This document shows positions 36,152 through 46,771 of a DNA stretch of 64,000 bases, piece after piece. Position numbers and translations under genes: made by a program. The notes beneath the pieces are model-generated. The model searched no databases. It worked only from the letters and a program-made list of their open reading frames with translations, and was not told the origin of the DNA. Each line of letters begins with the position of its first letter. Positions within the stretch are counted from its first letter, which is position 1. The DNA is from Cryptomeria japonica (Eukaryota; Streptophyta; Pinopsida; Cupressales; Cupressaceae), in NCBI RefSeq assembly GCF_030272615.1, contig NC_081408.1, positions 407,077,889-407,141,888 on the forward strand, given 5' to 3'.

Positions 36152-38189
36152 ATTTTGCTAATAGGATGAAAGATATTTATTTCGAAAGTTCTTTAAGTAA
36201 AATCATGGATAACATTGGATTTTAGTATTATAATTTTTCTTTTATCCTCTTGTAAATATTTTTACCTTTAATAAATAAATTTAATATTTTAGGGTAAATT
36301 ATATTTATTGAAATGAATAAATATCTAATTATGTTTTTTATTGTGCAGAAAGTTTTCAATATTTCTTCCATGGGATAGGAAGTATTCCTTACCCTAAGAA
36401 CTTCATATAATCAATATCATACAGAGAGGCATAATGATTTTTATTTTTTGCAATAGCACTTTGATAAGGATTAAAATATTATATTATTTCTTGCCTTTGA
36501 AAATTATAATTGTAATATTTTTATCAAAAGGGAAAAGTGTATGTGGTATATGATGACCTAAATAGGTTTTGATATATTATTATGTCATCTTATATTCCCT
36601 TAATGCTCTTTTCACCTTAGGTAAATAAATTGAACATATTCATTAGGGTAAATTATTTACATCATATGATAATGTTTGATTGATTTTTGCAAAGTATTTA
36701 TCCTATATGATAAAATATTCCCAAGAAAGATGAAGTTGCCCTAAAAGGATGAAAAGGTATTGCAAAGTTGGAATATTTATCCATGGATATCATTTTCCAA
36801 GGGAAGTATTATTATTTAGTATAAAGTATTTTACCTTCTGTTATTATTTGGAAATATATACTATGGTAAATATTTTGTTTTATTATATGAATTAATGTTT
36901 TTAAAGTCTCAAGTATAAATATTACTTTGCAAAATATCCTCTTAATGATATACTTTGATTAAGGAGGATTAATCTTGCATTAGGGGGGAAAGGGATTATT
37001 AATCTTTCATAAGCAAAACCTAATCAAGAGTAATTAATTTTTTAAATCAATGAATTTGATTGGCTTATCTTGTGCGCACGAGATATTGAGAAGATGATGA
37101 TTTTTTACCGAGCAATTTTATCAAGGTGGAGAATAAAAGACACATTATTAAAGCATCATTTAGTATTTTTTAGGGTTCTCATTTGTAATTATTTATTAAA
37201 CCAGAGGGTGTGTCCTTTGGAATGCAACTGTCTGTAACTCCCTTCTGTGTATGAAAGGGTGTGTCCTTTCATATATGTCTTTTGATTCACATACTTATAG
37301 GGAGTCATTTTTGTATGCAATAAAGGGGGGAAATACTAGCTGGAAGGACTGCAAGTTATATGTATTAGGGAAGTCTATAGGAAGAAGAAGTATCTTTTTG
37401 TGCAAATAGACTGTAATGAAGTATCTTCAAGTGCAGCTTATGTATGCAATCATTTCCTAAAGATTAATATACAAGGTTCGTTGTTTCTTTTCTAAATATT
37501 GTGCATACTTTGTGTTGATGAGTTATCTTTGTCCTCTTGATAAATCTGTCATTTGATTTGCTATGATGTGCCATCACATGCTATTACATTGAATGTGAGA
37601 TTGGGTTTTTATTGTTTGTGTAACACATACTGAAACCTTCATAGTTGATGATTAATATTGTCTTTGGAGTTGATAAGATCTCTTGTCCACATAGTGTCAT
37701 AAATATCCCTGGATAGAGGCACTGATCTGTTATTTATCTTTTAAGGTCTTGGTTTGTTATGCATTTAAGGTCCTTGATAGAGAAACATTCTTCCCAAACC
37801 CTATATGAATTGATCTTTGCATATTTCTTTTAAGTCTTGAAAGCATTCTTATTCTTAATATACAATCATAATCATTTTTCATTTTCTTTTAAAGAGCATT
37901 CACTTAAAGCACATAATAAAGCATAATTGTAGAACAATCATTTTCTAGTTTTGCATTTGCTAACCATAAATCTTAAATCCACTTTAAATAACTCTTTTTG
38001 TACTTGAGAGGGAGAGGTATACCCACGTAGGTTCAGTGGAGCCTTAAGTGCAGAGGGATTTGGTCTTTGACCAGCTCTGTTCATTGGTCAAGGCTAGTTG
38101 GATTAGTTGAGGATCTGGCAAACCCTTAAGTTGTCCAATATGTTGTTTTCGGAACCAACAAAGACAACCATTGAAATCCCTTGCAATCG
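36152..38189. other. AT-rich non-coding DNA
   Basis: No gene is visible. The word TTGTGCAGAAAG and TATTTC…GGGATAGGAAGTATT at about 36,345 resemble GTGTGCAGAAAGGTTATACT…GGGTAGTAAGTATTT at about 30,212. With LINE-B removed these are about 380 bp apart, so the host DNA contains degenerate tandem units. The rest holds no recognised signal. Confidence 0.45.
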
Positions 38190-38775
38190 AGCCTCAGAAA
38201 CCCGATTGCAAGTTATCAAAGGGTGTCTTCTTATAGTCTGAGTCTTGAAGACCAGATTACAAGTATTGATCTTGCAAAGGGAAAAAGTGAAAATGAGAAT
38301 TTTGGATCTTGAGGACTATATTACATGTGAGAAAAAACAAGAGCATGTCTTGTAATTGTGGATAACGAACATGCAACTTTATATGTGTAATGAGAAAATA
38401 CAAGTTTACACTTGTAATTGGATCCTAGAGACTTGTTTTCGAGTGTTTTTGAGTGCATTTTGGACCAATTTCAGGTTTTGGAGGACTAATTACAAGTGAT
38501 AACAACATGTATTTGGAAGGCAACTTGAAAAAATGTCATGATATGATGTAACTAGGTTCACATAGCTCAATTTTAGGCCATTTTAAGTCAATTTCGGGTT
38601 TCCAAGACAAGATCACAAGTAACATAAAGTCATTTAAAAAAAAAAAGAATCCACTTGCAATTGGGTCTTGAAGACCTGATTACAAGTTAAAGTCTAACTT
38701 GCACTCACAACAAAAAGACCCCCACTTGCAATAAGACGCTAAAAACCCAACTTTGCAAGTAAAGATAACTTGTTG
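38190..38775. repeat. Degenerate array of GTCTTGAAGACC-GATTACAAGT
   Basis: About eight imperfect copies of a word close to CTTGAAGACCTGATTACAAG occur here, for example near 38,195, 38,246, 38,308, 38,480, 38,600 and 38,655. Spacing is irregular, about 45-120 bp. They lie within 800 bp of the primer-binding-like site at 38,947, so they would be in the leader of an element running down the minus strand. Confidence 0.65.
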
Positions 38776-38946
38776 TATGCAAGGAAAAGTGGTTCGATGA
38801 AATCCAAAATGTGAAAATATTCAAAGACTTGCCCACACACCCATGGGACAATTGGTGCAAGTTATGGAGCCATGAGGAATAGCTCAACTTCCCAAGGAGT
38901 GTTCCGTGGTTCTCTATCTCACAAGGTCCCTCAAGCCAATGCCTTT

Positions 38947-38958
38947 GCTCTCATATCA
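38947..38958 (-). other. Primer-binding-like site (initiator-Met tRNA)
   Basis: The minus strand reads TGATATGAGAGC, 10 of 12 matches to the standard TGGTATCAGAGC. It lies one base after an LTR end (…TTTTCTCA), the same spacing as in the fragment at 3,444. It implies element interior at lower coordinates. Confidence 0.6.
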
Positions 38959-38959
38959 C

Positions 38960-40222
38960 TGAGAAAAGTGACTTAGGGATGACAAATGCAAGAACAAGGG
39001 ATGCTTTTGATCGAATTTAGTATGAATGCATCCTATTTATGCATGATTCTAGTAAATGAACTAAACTAGATGATAAGAGGATGAGGTTAAAAAATACAAT
39101 CCTAACATGATATACTAGCTATATGATTTAATCTAAGATTATAGAAATACTCTAAAATGATTATTAGATTTATTTCTATTACAAAGAGAGGATAAATTCT
39201 TGTTAAAATTAAGTATAAGTATGATGCTAAAGACTTGGATCCTTAGAAATGGAGGAATGAGAGCTCTATTTATAGAAGAAATGGGGCAATGGATGGTCAG
39301 GATTGAATGATCAAATCAAGGGTCAGGATTGAAAGCTATCAATCCATGTTTACAATTCTCACCAATGAAATGGTGACAATTGTTAACATAAGACTGCTTG
39401 AGAGGAGAGGTAAGAAACATTAAATTCTTGAGAAGACATGAAGATTAGGTTAAGGTTATCCATTGGATAAAGCTTTTACCCAAAGGGTAAACTCTTGTGC
39501 AATGGTTAAAGGGATAACCATGGTCAAAGCAATGAATGCTTGATGAGACCCCTGGGTTAGATGAGGGTTGAGTTAGGCAAAAAGTCTCTAACCATGCCAC
39601 TAAGGGTTAGTTAACCATTAATGGTTTGAAGACTTTGGGGACAAATTTGTAAGAGTCCTTCCAAATTTGGGGGTTTTCAACAAGTTAGCTTGTTGAAGGC
39701 ATAAAGGCTTTAATGCCTTTGGAAGACTTTAATCCAAATTTGAGAAGTGACCTCCTCAAATTTAGGGAAAGGGGATAATTGAAGGGTTTAGCTTAATTGA
39801 TTAGGATTAGATAGGTTCTAGAAGAATTTAGGAAGAGGGTTAGGAGGCAAGTGGGAGATGTAGGAAAATGCAAGTGGGTGAGAAATAATAGGATTTAATT
39901 AAAATAAATTGTTTTATTTCAATTTGGTTGCAAGTTGAGGATTTTAAATAAATTAGATTTATTTAACTGGGGTGAACTATTTAATTAAATGTAAATTTAA
40001 TTAAAAAGTAGAGAGAAGGGATTTAATTAAATAAAATGATTTATTCAATTAAATGATATAAAAGGCTTAAGTGAATTTAAATAAATAAATTGAATAATTT
40101 ATTTAATTAAAATAGAGGAATGTGGGTGATTTAATTAAACTGGATTTAACTAAATAGAGGAAAGAGAATAAAATGAACATTAAATGTTCATTTAGGAATA
40201 TGGTCATTTTTATACATCTACA
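38960..40222 (-). repeat. LTR flanked by both a PBS and a PPT
   Basis: On the minus strand it begins TGTAGATGTATAAAAATGAC at 40,222 and ends CACTTTTCTCA at 38,960, giving TG…CA ends and 1,263 bp. It is AT-rich near its start (39,880-40,200). A polypurine tract touches its high end and a primer-binding-like site its low end. It is the 3' LTR of the Tat-like element at 40,223-64,000 and, by position, could also be the 5' LTR of an element extending downwards. Confidence 0.65.
39266..39274 (-). promoter_or_regulatory. TATA box of the LTR promoter
   Basis: The minus strand reads TTCTATAAATAGAGCTCTC, a strong plant TATA box about 950 bp into the LTR. Transcription would run toward lower coordinates. 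Confidence 0.65.
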
Positions 40223-40236
40223 TTTTGCCCCTCTTT
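40223..40236 (-). other. Polypurine tract of the Tat-like element
   Basis: The minus strand reads AAAGAGGGGCAAAA immediately before the LTR start TGTAGATG. This is the expected plus-strand primer of a Ty3/gypsy element. Confidence 0.75.
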
Positions 40237-40799
40237 GAAGTGACGTGTGTGCACATGTTGATTCAAAGAAAAATGATGTGTCATCAAAATTTGATTATGA
40301 TCAGTGTGATGTTGTATCGAGATGTTCATGTCGTGCCCCAAATTTAATAAATGATGTTGATAATGCCCCCTCGGGAGATGAATAAAAAATTTGAAAATTT
40401 GATTGGAGTTGATAAATTTGATTGCATTTTAAAGTTTTGTCTATGTTGAATGCGATAATTTGATTCCTCTCCTGATAATGATTTTTGTTAGGGTTAGAAG
40501 TGAGACCACGAGCAATTTACATGTTCCACCATGTAACCCTAATTTTTGTTTACCCCATAAAAAGGTAAAAAGTGGTTTCTTTTGGATCATTTGTGTTTGT
40601 TGACTTTGGAGAAAGTGACATTTGGAGAAAAAGACAAAATGTCGATTCCCTTTGCTTCTTATCGATTCGAGCACATTCGAAGGTATCGGAGGCCTGCCAC
40701 GTATGGACCACCGGTAAGTCATCAATTTTTGCCCCTTTTTTGCTTTTTGTTTTGTCATTTTTTGTCATGTTTTCCAAATTTTCACGTGGATTTTCGTAG

Positions 40800-41262
40800 T
40801 TTAGCGCGTAGGGTCTACACCCTAGTGCATACGAAACAAAGGGTAGCGCGTCGAGTTTTAGGAACTAGGGTAGCATCTGAGTAGGGTTAAGTAGCGCAGT
40901 GGGGGGTTAGGATAGCGCATTGGCGTCTTTTGGTGTAACAGGTTCGCAGGCTAGCGCATAGGGGGAAAAGGGTAGCGCATCAGGAAGACCTAGCGCATAG
41001 GGTTAGTAGGGGGTCGCATGGGTGGGTTAGGCTAGCGTGTAGGTGTGACCTAGTGTATTAGGGTAGTTTTGCAGTGCAAGGCTAGATTAGGATAGCGTAT
41101 AGCCAAGTTTTAGCACATAGGGTGTTTTGGGTGGCGCATTGATAGATCAGGGTGGCGCAAAGGTGCAGGTTAGCGCTTAAGGTTAATTTTGTAGCGCATG
41201 GAGATTTTTGGATAGCGCATGTCGAGCAGTGTAGCTTGTGGATAAAAGGTTTCAGCGTGTGG
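40800..41262 (+). repeat. Array of about 20 TAGCGCATAGG-like words
   Basis: Variants of (A/G/C)TAGCGCAT(A/T/G)GG recur about every 15-40 bp, such as CTAGCGCATAGGG, GTAGCGCATCAGG and ATAGCGCATTGG. Several copies have CG changed to TG or CA, consistent with methyl-cytosine decay. The array lies in the intron of the antisense PMD gene. Confidence 0.85.
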
Positions 41263-41551
41263 GCAGAAAAAATTGGGGAAAATAGGATTTGGTGAGGATT
41301 TATGAGATGAAGAAAGATAGGAAGGTGTTTGCCAGTTTTTCCGGTATGGGTGTGATAGTTAGTCTATGTGTCTGTTTTCGTTGGTTTGAGAAATTATCCG
41401 ATATGAGTTTTGATGTGGGATTTTTGATAGATAACTTGATTTGATTTTTCAGTGTTTCAAGTTGATGTTGATCTGATGTTGATATGGATTTGATATGATG
41501 TGGATTTTGAGATGGATGTTTGATACGAACTTGATTTGATAATCATTGTTT

Positions 41552-41726
41552 CAAGTTGATATGAATGTGGGACTTGAGTTGTTTTTCAAGTTGATATGGC
41601 TGTGGAACTTGAGTTGTTTTACAAGTTGATATGGCTGTGAAACTTGAGTTGTTTTTCAAGTTGATATGGATGTGGAACTTGAGTTGTTTTACAAGTTGAT
41701 ATGGCTGTGGAACTTGAGTTGTTTTG
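41552..41726 (+). repeat. 35-bp minisatellite, five copies
   Basis: Units begin CAAGTTGATATGG(C/A)TGTG at 41,552, 41,587, 41,622, 41,657 and 41,692, each exactly 35 bp apart and ending TTGAGTTGTTTT(A/T). Looser relatives extend on both sides (41,450-41,820). Confidence 0.93.
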
Positions 41727-42440
41727 CATTGTTTCAAGTTGAAATGATCTAATATTGATATGGATTGATATGATGTGGAACTTGATTAGATTTTCAATTT
41801 TTCAAGTTGATATGAATTTGATTTTGATATAAATGTTGATTTGATGAGGAAACTGATATTGGACATGTTTTGTTTGCGACAGGAGCGGCTTGGGGTTGTG
41901 CAGTCACGAGAGCAATTTTCGAGACCGTGGTCGTTGATACCATGACTGACATAGGCAAACAGGAATATTATTGAGAGATGTGGACTATCCTCTTTGTTAG
42001 AGATGCCCCAGTATATCATTAACCGAGGTTTATTGACAGCTTTGGCCGAGAGGTGGCATAGTGACACCAACACCTTTCATTTGGCGATAGGTGAGATTAC
42101 AATGACACCTGAGGATCACTACCGGATTCTGCGGATTCCTGTGATAGGTGCACTTTTACAATATGAGCAGACTAAGGAGGGCGAGACAGAGGCTCTTCGC
42201 CAGATTTTGTATGATGATCATATTTGTGGGTACGAGATCCCATGGCAGGAGTTTATTGATTTGGATTATGCTCCTCTACCATCAGTGCTAGAAAGATTTA
42301 TAGGTGGCTTCTTATGTCTCGACCATAGGTCGAAGGGACTGGTAGTAGGATGGGGGTTGGTCTTGGAGGACATGGTGACACAGGTTGCCGATTTGCATGG
42401 GGGTCTTCTATGTTGGCCAAAGTTTACTTTAGTGGCAAAT

Positions 42441-42448
42441 ATTCACCA
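42441..42448. repeat. 8-bp target site duplication of the hAT insertion, left
   Basis: ATTCACCA is repeated at 55,921-55,928. The PMD codon phase (TCA CCA) is the same on both sides of the insertion, so the duplication falls within one original reading frame. Eight bp is the length produced by hAT transposases. Confidence 0.75.
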
Positions 42449-43222
42449 ATGACGAATTTTTCACGTCGGCCATGTCAGAAATGGCGAATATTTTGTACCA
42501 TTTGGGGGTGGCCATGTCGCCAGAACATTATCAATTTCTGTCATAGTCACGGCCTGATCGCCATATGTTTTATGCAAATAAATGTTTCTATGCGATGATT
42601 TTGCCAATACAATATATGGTGGACACATGGTAAATTTAATTGTTTCACCTACACTCTCCGAGGTTGCCTTAATAGATGACCTTAATTCGCCTATAGGCAT
42701 GTGAAGATTTGTTAGCCAGGGGGACCCAATTCGCCTGACATCTTGCTGACGCGTGTCTCCATTCACCCCAACTTTCACCAACTATATTGTATTCGACTAT
42801 TATTTGGACAACCTATAATCGCCTCAAAAATTACATAAGTCGTATTTGGACGACCTATAATCGCCTCAAAAATTACATAAGTCGTGTTATAGTTACGCTG
42901 GATTCGCCAAATATTTGTATACCATATAAAATTCCCGGGGAATTCGCCATATAAGGATTGGTATAAATACATGCAAAGATCAGATCTATCTCAATATCTC
43001 AACACAATCTTGTGGGTTCTAGGCTCTGAATTCTGATCAATAGCAAAGTTTCAGACCAAGGAAAATCATTGTTGTTGAGTTGTTGACTATATTGGCAACT
43101 GCTAGTGACCTAAAGCCTTAAGGTGAGCGATCATATTTTTGAAGTGGTATATTATACATTATAGCCTATTATTGCTTCTTCAACAAATTGATATTTTTTT
43201 GGCAGCCTTTATTTCATTGGAG
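42449..43222 (+). repeat. Left subterminal region of the hAT element
   Basis: TTCGCC, GGCGAA and CGCCAT words are dense, typical of hAT transposase-binding subterminal repeats. GGCGAATATTTTGTACCAT at 42,483 is inverted near the right end. A 42-bp tandem duplication starting TATTTGGAC(A/G)ACCTATAAT occupies 42,801-42,842 and 42,843-42,884. Confidence 0.7.
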
Positions 43223-45728
43223 ATGTTGAACAGGAAGAGGGGTAGGAAACCTGAATGTGGGGAAGGCCAGGAGAGGCCAACAAAAAGCAGAACGTTGTCT
43301 TCGTACTTTGGCATTGTATGTGAAAATGAGGAAGGTACATCATCACAAGTACAAGTATAAAATTTGCCACCTGCACCGCATGTTGAAGACGACGGCGAAC
43401 CTGATATCTCAGATCAGGATGATCTTGAAGAAGATTATCTGGTAGATACCCAAGTTAGTCGGAATGATATAATTGACTTGGGTGATAATAGCATTGATGA
43501 TAATGCACAGAAGGGGAAAAGAATAGCCATATCAAAAAAGGGTGAACCACAATTAAAAAAGGATCGGTAGTGGGATATGTTAGTGAGGAATTTTTAAATT
43601 AATTGGGCATCAAAGTATCCATTCATTGGTCAAGAATCCAATTGAAGGCGAGCCTCCAATAGAATGCAGGTGTAAGATTTGCACTTGGAAACATAACAAG
43701 GAAATTAGGTTGTAGCTAAAATTTGACACCATAGAAAAGCATATTGGTAAAGTTTATGAAAAACAAATGATAGACGGGGTTGAAAAATCAGTGATAAGAT
43801 GGAAAACAAAGGATGAATGTAAGCATGTGAGGAATGTCAAAGAGTATTATTTTCATGAGAAATTACAGACGAAGCTTGCTGAAGTTAAAGGTTCTATTGA
43901 AGCTGTTTTTGGAAAAGCAATGCAAATAGAACAACTGAGAAAAGTTGTTCAGTTAAGCGTTGTTTTTCATATTTTGAGCAGAGGGCGTGCTATGACAAAT
44001 TTCCCATCAATTAGTGGTTTATTACACTTTGTGAAAGTTCCTAACTATCCTAATAGACACTGGTCAGTAAACAATGGATGGGAATGGGCAAGGTGTCTTG
44101 CTGAGGTTGAAAAAGAAGATGTACAGGAAAAGATAAGAGAGTCAAACTTCATTGCATTTTCTTTAGACGAAGTTACCACAGTAGATAATACTTCATGGGT
44201 ATGCATGCATGTTTATAATGTAGAGAATCATACCTGCCAACCTCATCTACTATCTGTTGCTAAAATGAAGGAGAGTGCGACAGCGGAAAATTTATTTCAA
44301 CTAGTAAAGAGAAGTTTAATTGAATATGGAGGTATGGATGACATGACGGTAGCCAAAAAATTGGTTTGTGTTGGAGCAGATGGAGCTTCAGTAATGCAAG
44401 GTCACAGGAATGGACTTTGTATAAAGATTGAAATTTCATTTGCACCGTACATTACTCCAATTCACTGCATGGCTCACAGAATGAATCTAGCTTTTGGAAT
44501 TGTGAGCAAGTTTGTTTCAGTTAAAAAAATTGAAATTTTAATCAAAGAGCTCTACTCACAATTTTGTCGAAGTCCCAAGCAATTTATGAAATTTCACAAC
44601 TTTGCTGATGGATTAACTGATGGGAACAAGCTTCTCAAGGATAATGATACCAGATGGATCTCTTTGGATGGTCTAGTACATCGAGTGTTTTCAGAATATC
44701 CATCCTTGATTGGACTATTTCACACAACTCGCGACGAATCAGATCAACCAAAATTTCCTAAACTTCTTGGCAGGTTAAGTAATTTAGAGACACTCTTAAC
44801 TTTAGCAACTCTTCTGCCCATGCTAGAGGAAATGAGGAATATTATGAAGGCTACCCAAAAAAGAGCTTTGTATATTGCAGAATATGCTACGTTGCGTAAG
44901 ATGACATGCCTGACCCTCGACAATCTCTATCGAAATCAACCAACACTATCTGATGAAAAATTTGTTAAGTGGCGGACACTCACAGATTTGAGCAATCCTA
45001 ATAACTTTTTACAAATCGGTGCAGACGGGGAGGTATGTGCCAATGTATGGGGAGTTGAGATACCAATGCACTTCTATGCCATGGTCGACCCTGAGGAACC
45101 AGGAAAGCGCCCTAGGAAGAAACTAGCAAGAGTTACAAAGGAAGATTTCGACAAGATTGTTGAGACTATAACTACTTCTGTGAAGAAAATTGCATATGAT
45201 CTTTCCTCACAAATTAGAAGCAGATTCCCTCCTGACAACCTACTCGAAGCCATGTCTATTGTGTTTCCTCATTATTGGAGCCTCAACAGTGCATCTGATT
45301 TTCGAAGTAAGCTACTGACTTTGGTAAAACAATTTTGCATTTCTAGAGAATTTAATGGAGTAACTATAATTGGAATATTAGACGAAACTCATCTTCTAGA
45401 GCAATTAGCTCATTTTGCATACACTATGAAAGAACAATATGCCAAAATGGATAACCCCTGCGAAGAGGGATCAGTAACAAGGGTTTGGAAATATATAGCT
45501 GAGAACAAATCCTTGTGTGATTCAATGCTAGAATATGTGAAGCTTGCTGATTTATGTCTTACCATGATATTGGGTTCGGTGGAAGATGAGAGAGTTTTCA
45601 GTGCTTTGGGGTTCCTAAAATCAAAGCTAAGAAACAAACTAGACAAAAATTTGGAAAATTGCTTGAGGCTCTATACATCTAGGTATGATGTCCACACTTT
45701 TCCTTATGATAGGGCACTGCAAATCTAG
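43223..45728 (+). pseudogene. hAT-family transposase, 653-codon core intact, N-terminus broken
   Basis: From ATG 43,223 a basic N-terminus (MLNRKRGRKPEC) leads to an acidic stretch. Next is a BED/TTF-like zinc finger (ECRCKICTWKHNKEIRL … KHIGKVYEK near 43,660-43,760) that contains a TAG. From 43,767 the frame is open for 653 codons. The RNase H-like core has FSLDEVTTVDNTSWV (first Asp, about residue 132), CVGADGASVMQG (second Asp, about residue 209), HCMAHRMNLAFG, and NDTRWISLDGLVHRV. The C-terminal hAT dimerisation region reads MILGSVEDERVFSALGFLKS near residues 605-630. It would cut and paste the element in the nucleus. Stops at 43,360 and 43,568, and in the finger, disable the full protein unless introns remove them. 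The nearest relatives I recall are ZNF862/KIAA1586-like hAT proteins. Confidence 0.82.
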
Positions 45729-46771
45729 AGGTCCAAATGTGAAAGAAGAGGTTTGGGCAACACTTCAAACCAAAGTGACAGTGGGACTACTGGAGCTACT
45801 GGTAGCATTGAGATGCAGTTCAGCGAAGATATGCAGACTTAGACTCAGAGTGAAGAAACCACAGATGGGAATCAAGAAAGCACTAAATTTGACGAGGATG
45901 AATGGCAACTGTAAGAGATTGGTATTTATTAATCTTATTACTGTATCTCATCATTCATATTACAAAAGCATATTACTTTTTGCAATTAGAATTTAATATT
46001 GATTTGTAATTATATTTTTCAACTTTCTATTTCCAGATTTAAAATAGCATAATAAAAAAAAAACCATAATGTGTTTATTGATACATAGATGTTTATTGTT
46101 TATTTATACATGTTTGAGTCTCAAATCTATGTGATACATTTCAGAACCATATGATACAATTCATTCAATAGTAATACACCAAATTCCAATCTATGTGATT
46201 CTCCATACCAATTGCAAAAGTGAATACAAAGTTTCAGAAGTAGAACCCTTTGCAAAATTGCAAATGACCTTGAATTCCCTTTTATAGAAACAAGGGAGCA
46301 ACAACAACTTAAGGTCGAATTGCAAGTTTGCAACATGTGAACATTGAACATCAAAATCACAAACTCAGCACATATTTATATGGCCATCACAGGCCGTATT
46401 AGCAATTTAACATCTGCTACATGTTTGATGTCTCCTGTTCAAAAAACAGAGTTCAAAATTAAATATTAATTCACGCCATGACAAATTAAACATAGATAAT
46501 AGCAGTGCCTAAAACCTACTAATCATAAATAGAGAAATGCATAAATGTTAAAGCAAGGGAGAATTTGAGAATACAAATTTACTGGCTGAAGTTTTGCACT
46601 GTGCATCATAGATTCATAGGCTGGATTAGCAAAATAGCAAACAGAAAAAACATAAAACCTTGAAATTAAGAATAAAAGAAGAAAATTGTGCAATACATAC
46701 TATGATTCTTAAGAATTTTGTGCCAGTTTTTGTAGGGTGCTCCACTCTTCGTCTGATGCAAGGTCAATATT
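45729..46771. other. Spacer between convergent hAT genes
   Basis: The transposase (plus) and the G-patch gene (minus) both end toward this spacer. A short acidic-to-basic extension of the transposase frame ends near 45,920. The rest is AT-rich with no gene. Confidence 0.6.

Larger units (their letters stand above)
40639..42448 (+). pseudogene. Antisense PMD gene of the Tat element, N-terminal part, with intron
   Basis: An exon at 40,639-40,713 encodes a basic N-terminus (MSIPFASYRFEHIRRYRRP…) and ends at CCG|GTAAGT. A candidate acceptor at 41,881 (GCGACAG) keeps phase 0 and resumes ERLGVVQSREQFSRPWS before a stop. The plant mobile domain then follows in another frame: EMPQYIINRGLLTALAERWH, FHLAIGEITMTPEDHYRIL and ERFIGGFLCL. 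A further shift near 42,370 gives RFAWGSSMLAKVYFSGKYSP up to the transposon insertion. The PMD is of unknown function, is related to parts of Mutator-like transposases and host silencing factors, and recurs as an antisense ORF in Tat elements. The 1.17-kb intron is filled with short repeats. Confidence 0.7.

Noticed and set aside
38190-41726. Possible CRISPR-like direct repeats
   Set aside because: Units are degenerate, without constant spacers or Cas genes, and lie in plant retroelement DNA.
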